Positions 1 through 4,837 of a DNA stretch of 6,180 bases are shown here, in pieces. The notes below the pieces were generated by a model. The model saw only the letters and a program-made list of their open reading frames with translations. It had not been told where the DNA came from and made no database searches. The DNA comes from Actinomycetota bacterium (GTDB lineage: Bacteria; Actinomycetota; Acidimicrobiia; Acidimicrobiales; Ilumatobacteraceae): contig RGGX01000076.1 of NCBI GenBank assembly GCA_010024485.1, positions 1 to 6,180 of the forward strand, written 5' to 3'. The position numbers and the translations under genes were made by a program. Numbering within the stretch: position 1 is the stretch's first letter; every line of letters starts with the position of its first letter.

Positions 1-63
1 ACTGTAGGCGACGCCTTGGGGATCGCGGAGCACGCGGGAGGTCACCTCTATCGACTTATATGA
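1..63 (+). CDS. C-terminal end of an unidentified upstream gene (partial)
   Basis: Reading from base 1, 20 sense codons run to a TGA at 61-63; the tail ends in GGHLYRLI. The start lies outside the window. I do not recognise the family from so short a tail. What makes it a credible gene end is its geometry: the TGA overlaps the ATG of the following methyltransferase as ATGA (60-63), the usual arrangement of translationally coupled genes in one operon. Given the neighbour, a glycan-biosynthesis enzyme would be plausible, but nothing in the 20 residues shows that. Confidence 0.55.
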   Translation, partial: TVGDALGIAEHAGGHLYRLI

Positions 64-800
64 AGAGCGTGTTCAGAACGGCCTGTCGTCGCTTGCTCGG
101 CCCGGAGGGCTCGCGGAGATTCTGTTGGGCGGAGGCCGTCTATCTGAGGACCGTTACGCGTCGGGTCGGGTCCATGTCCTTCTCGCAGTTCGGTGAGGAT
201 CGTGTGCTTCGAGTCTTGTTTCCCGAATCCGCTGGCACGTACGTCGATGTCGGCGCCGGTGAACCAGCGAGCGGGTCGAACACGTACGCCTTCTATCGGG
301 CGGGGTGGTCAGGCGTGCTCATCGATGCCGTCTCGCGCTATCAGCGTTGGTCCAGGGTTCTTCGACCACGGGACGACTTCAGGCTCGGTCTGTGCAGTTC
401 CGCGTCCGGACAGACCGAGTTCTTCGAGTTCAAGCAGGCGCAGTTCTCGACAACGGACGAAGCGCGTGCGACGCAGCTGATTGATTCAGGTCGGATCCTG
501 GCGGCGTCCTATCCCGTCACGTCCCTCGCGATTCGAGATCTACCCCTGACGTGTCAGCCCGCTGACCCGTGCTTCTTCTCGATCGACGTAGAGGGTGCGG
601 AGATGTCGGTTCTTGACAGTGTCGACTGGGAGAGAACCCGGCCAGCAGCGATCTGTATTGAGGAACTCGAGTTCTCTCTTGGAGAGCCTTCACTGGTCGG
701 CCGATATCTCGGTGATCGCGGCTATCGGCTTGAGGCCCGGGTCGGTCTCTCGTCGATATATCTGCACGCGGACAGTGGCCGGAACATCAAGTTGAGGTGA
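60..800 (+). CDS. FkbM family SAM-dependent methyltransferase
   Basis: A 246-residue protein, a normal length for FkbM-type methyltransferases, which transfer a methyl group from S-adenosylmethionine, usually to a sugar or polyketide hydroxyl. Seen in the sequence: the family opening SQFGEDRVL (42-50); SAM-binding motif I, YVDVGAGEP (61-69); an acidic residue after the second strand in GVLIDA (85-90); and the hallmark FFSIDVEGAEMSVL (172-185), followed by ICIEE (198-202). There is no signal peptide or membrane segment, so it is probably cytoplasmic. The start is supported by the ATGA overlap with the preceding gene. A GGGAGGT at 36-42 is too far away (17 bases) to serve as its ribosome binding site, so coupling is more likely. 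Hand-counted 60-base lines give 57-63% GC, against 65-72% in lines from genes to the right, which hints at foreign origin, as is common in polysaccharide clusters. The substrate cannot be read from the sequence. Confidence 0.9.
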   Translation: MKSVFRTACRRLLGPEGSRRFCWAEAVYLRTVTRRVGSMSFSQFGEDRVLRVLFPESAGTYVDVGAGEPASGSNTYAFYRAGWSGVLIDAVSRYQRWSRVLRPRDDFRLGLCSSASGQTEFFEFKQAQFSTTDEARATQLIDSGRILAASYPVTSLAIRDLPLTCQPADPCFFSIDVEGAEMSVLDSVDWERTRPAAICIEELEFSLGEPSLVGRYLGDRGYRLEARVGLSSIYLHADSGRNIKLR

Positions 801-3127
801 CTCAGCCCGAGAACCACCCGGACACGTCGGCGATCGCGTGGGTCGCCCCGTAGGCGGCCAGGCAGAAACCACCGGCGCCCAGCGGCACGATCGCGGGCCA
901 CGGTCGCCCCCGAGGTGAAGTTCACGTTCGACACATTCGGAGGCCCGTCGGCGATCGATGAGCACGGGTAGGCGGTGAGATACCCGGCAGGGGAGGCGGT
1001 CGTTCCGGTGGCGGTGAGGTTCAGCACCACTGCGGTGGCACCCGCCGGTACCAGACCGTTCGCCACCGGGTCGAACCTGAGCCGGTGGCCGCCCTCTCCG
1101 ACGCGGGTCGTCGAGACGCCCCCGACCCCGGTGCGGGTGTCGAGGGCCCGCACCGGTGCGATGGTGGTCAGGTCCTGTCCCGAGGCGAACCATCCGGCCA
1201 CGTCCACGATCAGGTCGGCGTTGCCGACGACTCGGAAGCAGGTGCGTCCCGGCGCTGTGGCTGCGTCGACCGGGAGGATGACGGAGTTCGGCACCGTCCT
1301 CCCGGTGGTGAAGTTCACGTTCGACACCGTCGGTGGCGCTGTCGCCGCTGATGCGCACGGGTACACCGACACGTAGCCCGATCCGGAGGTGTTCGTGGTG
1401 GTTAGGTTCAGCGCGATCGCCCCGACACCGGCCGACGGGACGCCGTTGCGTCCGAGGAGGTCGACGACGAGCGGCGGGGCGGTTCCCACGGCGTTCCCGA
1501 CTCGTCCCGCGGGCACCCCCGGGGCGCCGGTGCGGGTGTCGAAGACGCGTGACGGGCTCAGCGCGTTGAACCCCTGTCCACTGGGGAGCCATCCGGTGAC
1601 GTCGGCGATGATGTGGGCGCGGCCGTACACGAAGATGCAGGCGGTGCCGTTGGCGGAGATCGGGGCGATCACCGAGTTGGCGACCGTCTGTCCGTTGGTG
1701 AAGTTGAGTTGCGAGACACCCGGCCGCGGTGTCGAGGTCGAGTCGCAGGGGTACGCCGACACGTAGCCGATGCCGGAGGCCGAGGTCTGATCGGCGGTGA
1801 GGTTGAGCGAGACGGCGGACACCCCTCCGACGGGGACGCCGCCGCGGCCCGCCACGGTCACGACGAGTGGGGTGCCCGAGATGTCGCCCGATCCGACCCG
1901 ACCGACCGGGACCCCACCGGTTCCGGTGCGGGTGTCGACGATGCGCGAGGGGGTGACCGGTTCGAAGTCGCGGAGGTTGGTGTTCGTGAACGTCGCCGTC
2001 ACGTAGGTGGTCCCGAGCGGGGTGAGGGTGCAGGTGACGCTCGACTGCAGCGCGCAGGAGCCACCCCAGGAGCTGAGGATGACGCCGTCGGGCGCGGAGG
2101 CGGTCAGCGTCAGTTCGGTCCCGGGTTCGACGGTGAGTTGGCAGGTGGCGTCGCACTGCGTGCCGTTGGAGACCGAGATCGAACCGGAGGATCCGATGAT
2201 CTCGATCGACAGTGTGACGTCGGCCCCCGACAGGTGGAGGAGCCGGTCGGGATCACCGGCGCGACGGTTGACGACGACCCCGGTGAGCGAGTTCGCGCTG
2301 ATCTGCGACCAGATGTCAGCCGGCTGTGCCGAGGGGTTCGTCTCGAGGAGACGGGCCGCCACGCCGGCCACGTGCGGTGCGGCCATCGAGGTGCCCGACT
2401 TGACGGTCTGGTCGGAGTCGGAGCCGATTCCCGCCGAGGTGATCCCGTCGCCGGGGGCGAAGATGTCGACGCAGGACCCGTGGGCCGAGGAGGTCATCGC
2501 TCGGTCGGAGCGGGTCGTTCCGGCGACGGTGATGGCCTCGCCGACCCGGGAGGGGCTGTAGTCGCACGCGTTGTCGGCGGTGTTGCCCGCCGCGACGACG
2601 ACGGTGACCCCGGCCGAGATCAACCCGCGGACGGCGTTGTCGAGTGGGACCGACGGGTCGCCGCCGAGACTCATCACCACGACCGCGGGACCACGGGCGC
2701 TCGCGTCGCCGATGATCCAGTCGGCGGCGGCGATGACCGCGGTGTCGGTTCCGTTGCCGGAGCAGTCGAGCACCTTGACGGGCACGACGGTGACCGACTT
2801 CGCGATGCCGTGGGTCGAACCACCGGCGATGCCGGCGACATGGGTGCCGTGTCCTGAACCGCTCGCGCAGTCCTCGAATCCACTCGCGACCGTCCCCGAC
2901 CACCTGAGGCCAGGCGGGGCGTCGTAGTCGTAGACGGCGCCGTAGGGGACGCGTCCGCTGAACTCGGTGTGGCTCGGTCGGATTCCCGAGTCGACGACGT
3001 ACACGGTGACCCCCGAACCCGAGGTCTGGTAGCGGTATCGACCGTCGAGGGGGAGCGCGGCCTGGTCGATCCGGTCGAGGCCCCACGACGGCGGGTCGAC
3101 CTGTTCGGCGGTCGAGGAGACCCTCAC
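722..3127 (-). CDS. Subtilisin-like S8 serine protease with three tandem C-terminal modules; frame disturbed at the 3' end, start uncertain
   Basis: The open frame gives 801 residues from a GTG at 3127. The proteinase K-like catalytic domain covers about residues 15-300: WGLDRIDQ entry, catalytic Asp46 (VVDSG), His93 (GHGTHVAG), oxyanion Asn182 (AAGN) and Ser247 (GTSMAAPHV). Residues 305-385 form a Cys-containing beta domain like InlB B-repeats (SSWGGSC, TATFTN). Three related modules of about 130 residues follow. A secreted protein-degrading role is inferred from the family. Two oddities: after residue 744 the frame leaves the module pattern, and the last 57 residues look like noise reading antisense into the methyltransferase gene; the pattern resumes in another frame ending at 802. 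Also, the GTG is unconvincing: GGAG abuts it with no spacing, there is no signal peptide, and propeptide-like sequence continues upstream. It is either a decaying gene or one carrying sequence errors. No sortase or membrane anchor is visible. Confidence 0.8.
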   Translation of the reverse strand: MRVSSTAEQVDPPSWGLDRIDQAALPLDGRYRYQTSGSGVTVYVVDSGIRPSHTEFSGRVPYGAVYDYDAPPGLRWSGTVASGFEDCASGSGHGTHVAGIAGGSTHGIAKSVTVVPVKVLDCSGNGTDTAVIAAADWIIGDASARGPAVVVMSLGGDPSVPLDNAVRGLISAGVTVVVAAGNTADNACDYSPSRVGEAITVAGTTRSDRAMTSSAHGSCVDIFAPGDGITSAGIGSDSDQTVKSGTSMAAPHVAGVAARLLETNPSAQPADIWSQISANSLTGVVVNRRAGDPDRLLHLSGADVTLSIEIIGSSGSISVSNGTQCDATCQLTVEPGTELTLTASAPDGVILSSWGGSCALQSSVTCTLTPLGTTYVTATFTNTNLRDFEPVTPSRIVDTRTGTGGVPVGRVGSGDISGTPLVVTVAGRGGVPVGGVSAVSLNLTADQTSASGIGYVSAYPCDSTSTPRPGVSQLNFTNGQTVANSVIAPISANGTACIFVYGRAHIIADVTGWLPSGQGFNALSPSRVFDTRTGAPGVPAGRVGNAVGTAPPLVVDLLGRNGVPSAGVGAIALNLTTTNTSGSGYVSVYPCASAATAPPTVSNVNFTTGRTVPNSVILPVDAATAPGRTCFRVVGNADLIVDVAGWFASGQDLTTIAPVRALDTRTGVGGVSTTRVGEGGHRLRFDPVANGLVPAGATAVVLNLTATGTTASPAGYLTAYPCSSIADGPPNVSNVNFTSGATVARDRAAGRRWFLPGRLRGDPRDRRRVRVVLGLSHLNLMFRPLSACRYIDERPTRASSR
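802..894 (-). other. Displaced C-terminal reading frame of the protease
   Basis: On the minus strand, bases 894-805 translate without interruption as 30 residues starting AIVPLGAGG and ending HAIADVSGWFSG, then TGA at 804-802. This is the ending that modules 1 and 2 predict (their counterparts end ADVTGWLPSG and VDVAGWFASG). The frame matches the upstream frame only if base 895 is treated as the remnant of two codons: modules 1 and 2 have Asn-Ser here (TVANSVI, TVPNSVI), while this copy has one base. The simplest reading is a 5-base loss; an extra base is the alternative. The repaired protein would be about 776 residues from the GTG at 3127. Confidence 0.85.
914..934. repeat. 21-base perfect direct repeat, copy 1 (module 3)
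   Basis: The same 21 bases occur here and at 1307-1327, 393 bases apart, inside the conserved VNFT-coding segment of modules 3 and 2. It marks recent duplication or gene conversion between modules and is a possible substrate for slippage or recombination. The frame disturbance at 895 lies about 20 bases from this copy. Confidence 0.9.
1307..1327. repeat. 21-base perfect direct repeat, copy 2 (module 2)
   Basis: Identical to 914-934 and in the same position within its module (the VNFT-coding segment). The corresponding stretch of module 1 (around 1700-1710) has diverged, so modules 2 and 3 appear to be the closer pair here. Confidence 0.9.
1973..2215 (-). other. InlB B-repeat-like beta domain of the protease
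   Basis: Residues 305-385 of the protease link the catalytic domain to the repeats. The pattern is an Ile-rich strand, SGSISVSNG, C-x3-C, PGTELTLTASAPDG, SSWGGSC, VTCTL, then TYVTATFTN. This matches the beta-grasp-like repeat found in many secreted bacterial proteins, where a short Cys pair and a W-x-G-x-C are common. It probably acts as a spacer or adhesion domain. The assignment rests on pattern recognition, not on a profile search. Confidence 0.65.
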
Positions 3128-3292
3128 CTCCGGGTCGACCAGGGCGACGCATCGGGGGGATCGGCATCCGCTCAGTGTCTCACAACTGTCCTCGACCGGA
3201 CCTCGGATTTCACGTGCGCCGACGGCTGGTCCGGGTGGCTCGCACTCCGGGACGCGTGCTTCGGCATCGGCGGCTAGCCTCCCGGGGATGAG
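3128..3292 (-). other. In-frame upstream extension of the protease, propeptide-like, without a standard start codon
   Basis: The protease frame stays open upstream of the GTG at 3127 until a TGA at 3295-3293. The 55 extra codons contain no ATG, GTG or TTG. The part nearest the protease, CRSPRCVALVDPEV running into RVSSTAEQVDPPSWGLDRIDQ, reads like the end of an I9-type inhibitor propeptide, which in this family normally ends with a 'V-x-x-V-E-P-D' strand and a short linker before WGLDRI. Farther upstream it turns Pro/Glu/Cys-rich, with no hydrophobic signal-peptide core in this frame or in the two other minus-strand frames I translated. On the opposite strand the right part carries the phoH leader. 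The stretch may be a remnant of the propeptide cut off by a rearrangement. Confidence 0.5.
3275..3280 (+). promoter_or_regulatory. Probable -10 element (TAGCCT) of a leaderless promoter for the phoH operon
   Basis: TAGCCT fits the actinobacterial -10 consensus TAnnnT and ends 7 bases before the ATG at 3288, so transcription would begin at or next to that ATG. It is embedded in GGCTA, the same context as the hexamer at 6157. I found no good -35 at the expected distance. The 8-base palindrome GGCTAGCC (3272-3279) overlaps it. Confidence 0.5.
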
Positions 3293-3347
3293 TCAACGCA
3301 CCGACGTCCTCGGCGACGCCGCTGCAGCCGCCCGCGCCCCCGCATGA
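3288..3347 (+). CDS. 19-codon leader reading frame upstream of phoH
   Basis: ATG at 3288 opens 19 codons (MSQRTDVLGD, then an Ala-rich tail ending ARAPA) to a TGA at 3345-3347. The ATG sits just downstream of a TAnnnT hexamer with no Shine-Dalgarno spacing, as expected for a leaderless start. Its stop overlaps the next ATG as ATGA (3344-3347). The peptide resembles no family I know. Its likely role is to deliver ribosomes to the downstream start rather than to make a functional product. Too short to be certain it is translated. Confidence 0.4.
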   Translation: MSQRTDVLGDAAAAARAPA

Positions 3348-3361
3348 ACGGCTCTGCATGA
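3344..3361 (+). CDS. Five-codon mini-ORF (MNGSA) linking the leader to phoH
   Basis: ATG at 3344-3346 overlaps the stop of the 19-codon leader, and its own TGA at 3359-3361 overlaps the phoH ATG at 3358 as ATGA. The two successive overlaps form a stepping-stone chain into phoH, which has no ribosome binding site of its own. Translation is inferred from geometry only. Confidence 0.3.
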   Translation: MNGSA

Positions 3362-4323
3362 CATCCACTGACACCCCCGTGAGGGTCGTCGTCCCCGGTC
3401 AGCACCTGTTGGCCGCGTTGATCGGCCCGCGCGACCAGAACCTGCGCGAGATCGAGCGCCAGTTCCCCGCGACATCGATGACCGTCCGCGGTAACGAGGT
3501 GATCCTGCGTGGTGGAGACGCTGAGCGGGTGGGTCGGCTCTTCGAGGAGCTGATCGGCCTGCTCGAGCGCGGCCAGCAGCTCGACGATCCGACCCTCGGA
3601 CGGGTCATCGGCATGGTCCGCGCCGATGAGCGGCCGACCGAGGTGCTCACCCATCAGGTTCTGCGCGGGTCGAAGGGACGGGCGGTCCGCCCGAAGACGG
3701 CCGGCCAGAAGCGCTACGTCGACGCGATCGGCGAGAACGTCATCACCTTCGGCATCGGCCCGGCGGGCACCGGCAAGTCCTGGCTGGCGGTGGCCATGGC
3801 GGTCCAGGCTCTGCAGGCCAAACAGGTCCAGAGGATCATCCTCACGCGGCCGGCGGTGGAGGCCGGCGAGCGCCTCGGCTTCCTGCCCGGTGATCTGATG
3901 GCGAAGATCGATCCCTACCTGCGACCGCTCTACGACGCCCTCTACGACATGGTCGACCTCGAGGGAGCGCAGAAGCTCCTCGAGCGGGGGACGGTGGAGG
4001 TGGCACCGCTCGCGTTCATGCGGGGACGCACGCTCAACAGTTCGTTCATCATCCTCGACGAGGCCCAGAACACCACCCCGGAGCAGATGAAGATGTTCCT
4101 GACGCGGATCGGTTTCGGATCCAAGGTGGTCATCACCGGCGACACGACCCAGGTCGACGTGCCCGACGGTCGGAGCGGACTCCACGATCTCGAGCGCGTC
4201 CTCGGCGGTGTCGACGGCCTCGGCTTCGTGCATCTCGACGCGGGCGATGTGGTGCGCCACCGGATCGTGGCTGACATCGTCGCCGCCTACGAACGTGACG
4301 GAGGGGGCCGTCGCCGTGGCTGA
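3358..4323 (+). CDS. phoH: PhoH family ATPase (PhoH1/PhoL type)
   Basis: A 321-residue cytoplasmic P-loop ATPase, normal length for the family. Residues 15-55 look KH-like (GPRDQNLREIERQF, then TVRGNEVILRG), suggesting RNA binding. The PhoH core follows: Walker A GPAGTGKS (134-141, Lys140), LTRPAVEAGERLGFLPGD (162-179), Walker B IILDEAQN (231-238), sensor-like VVITGDTTQVD (257-267) and the C-terminal Arg motif DVVRHRIV (297-304). PhoH proteins are thought to act in RNA metabolism, and pairing with ybeY is widely conserved. The start at 3358 is chosen because the in-frame sequence upstream has no ATG, GTG or TTG before a stop at 3289-3291. There is no ribosome binding site, which favours coupling from the mini-ORF or a leader. 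The end overlaps ybeY by 8 bases. Confidence 0.95.
   Translation: MTSTDTPVRVVVPGQHLLAALIGPRDQNLREIERQFPATSMTVRGNEVILRGGDAERVGRLFEELIGLLERGQQLDDPTLGRVIGMVRADERPTEVLTHQVLRGSKGRAVRPKTAGQKRYVDAIGENVITFGIGPAGTGKSWLAVAMAVQALQAKQVQRIILTRPAVEAGERLGFLPGDLMAKIDPYLRPLYDALYDMVDLEGAQKLLERGTVEVAPLAFMRGRTLNSSFIILDEAQNTTPEQMKMFLTRIGFGSKVVITGDTTQVDVPDGRSGLHDLERVLGGVDGLGFVHLDAGDVVRHRIVADIVAAYERDGGGRRRG
4300..4307 (+). promoter_or_regulatory. Ribosome binding site deciding the ybeY start
   Basis: GGAGGGGG lies 8 bases before the GTG at 4316, inside the end of phoH. It favours that GTG over the in-frame GTG at 4295, which it overlaps or follows, and over the in-frame ATG at 4208, deep inside phoH. Confidence 0.75.
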
Positions 4324-4837
4324 CCCGCCGAGTCCCACCGGTGTCGAGGCACCGGCCGAGGTCGTGGTCTCCGATGACCAGGACGCGGTTCCCCTCGACG
4401 CCGCCCGCTGGGCCGATCTGGCGGGAGCGGTCCTGTCCGACCGTGGTTGCTCGGGCGAGTTGACGCTCGCCTTCGTCGACGAGGCCACGATCACCGAACT
4501 CAACCTCGAGCACATGGGGGCCGTCGGGCCGACCGACGTGTTGTCGTTCCCGCTGGATGATCCGGCGGAGCGCACCGGTCCCGACAGCCCGCCGATGCTG
4601 ATCGGCGATGTGGTCATCTGCCCGGCGGTGGCGGAGCGACAGTTCGCCGAGCACGCCGGCACCCTCGTCGACGAACTCGCTCTCCTCGTGGTCCACGGCG
4701 TGCTCCATGTCCTCGGGCACGATCACGCCGAACCGGAGGAGGCGCGCGATATGCGCGAACTCGAACGTCTCCTGTTGGAGCGCCATCACTGGTCCGGGCC
4801 GGCCCCGGTCGCCTTCTCGTCGGAGCACCGGTCATGA
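4316..4837 (+). CDS. ybeY: Endoribonuclease YbeY (rRNA maturation factor)
   Basis: A 173-residue protein from GTG 4316. YbeY is a zinc-dependent endoribonuclease involved in 16S rRNA 3'-end maturation and ribosome quality control. The metal-binding signature H-x3-H-x5-H is complete: His127, His131 and His137 in HGVLHVLGHDH. Other family landmarks are GPTDVLSFPL (71-80) and IGDVVICP (96-103). The N-terminal 15 or so residues are Pro/Ala-rich and unconserved. The GTG start is chosen for its strong ribosome binding site; GTG 4295 would add seven residues. A longer frame from ATG 4208 exists, but its extra residues are out-of-frame phoH sequence. The first 8 bases overlap phoH and the stop overlaps the next ATG as ATGA (4834-4837), so the three genes are very likely translated from one mRNA. 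Confidence 0.94.
   Translation: MADPPSPTGVEAPAEVVVSDDQDAVPLDAARWADLAGAVLSDRGCSGELTLAFVDEATITELNLEHMGAVGPTDVLSFPLDDPAERTGPDSPPMLIGDVVICPAVAERQFAEHAGTLVDELALLVVHGVLHVLGHDHAEPEEARDMRELERLLLERHHWSGPAPVAFSSEHRS
4822..4825 (+). promoter_or_regulatory. Ribosome binding site for the CBS/CorC gene
   Basis: GGAG 8 bases before the ATG at 4834, within the last codons of ybeY. It supports independent initiation in addition to coupling through the ATGA overlap. Confidence 0.55.

Larger units (their letters stand above)
805..1969 (-). repeat. Three tandem ~130-residue 'DTRTG...GWF' modules of the protease
   Basis: Module 1 spans about 1969-1571, module 2 1570-1175 and module 3 1174-805 on the minus strand. 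Each has the same order of landmarks: P(S/V)R(I/V/A)xDTRTG near the start, GRVG or TRVG, a GVP or LVPAG segment followed by LNLT, GY(V/L)(S/T)xYPC, a (L/V)NFT(N/T/S)G(Q/R/A)TV segment, a second Cys, and a terminal DV(T/A/S)GW(L/F). The two cysteines per module could pair outside the cell. I have seen such modules at the ends of large exported actinobacterial proteins but know of no assigned function; surface or carbohydrate binding would be a guess. Confidence 0.85.

Noticed and set aside
895..905. Programmed ribosomal frameshift site in the protease
   Set aside because: There is no convincing slippery heptamer or downstream structure that I can see, and the sibling modules have two codons exactly where bases are missing, so deletion or error explains it better.
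805..1969. Tandem repeats considered as a CRISPR-like array
   Set aside because: The repeat unit is about 390-400 bases, coding, and only partly identical at DNA level. There are no short repeats with unique spacers.
1613..2857. Long + strand open frame (414 codons) opposite the protease
   Set aside because: It is an antisense shadow: Gly/Asp/Arg/Val-rich with no motif, while the opposite strand encodes a clear protease with catalytic residues. High GC keeps stop codons rare.
2316..3167. Second - strand frame (283 codons) overlapping the protease catalytic domain
   Set aside because: It is an Arg-rich out-of-frame reading of the protease. I checked whether it or the frame from ATG 3267 could supply a missing signal peptide through a frameshift, but neither has a hydrophobic core.
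3174..3267. 31-codon minus-strand frame from ATG 3267 behind the palindromic GGCTAGCC
   Set aside because: The hexamer on this strand is TAGCCG, lacking the final T, and the peptide is hydrophilic and out of frame with the protease. Nothing beyond chance supports it.
3274..4662. Long - strand open frame (462 codons) opposite phoH and ybeY
   Set aside because: It covers two genes with unmistakable family motifs on the other strand and shows low-complexity His/Arg/Asp-rich sequence of its own.
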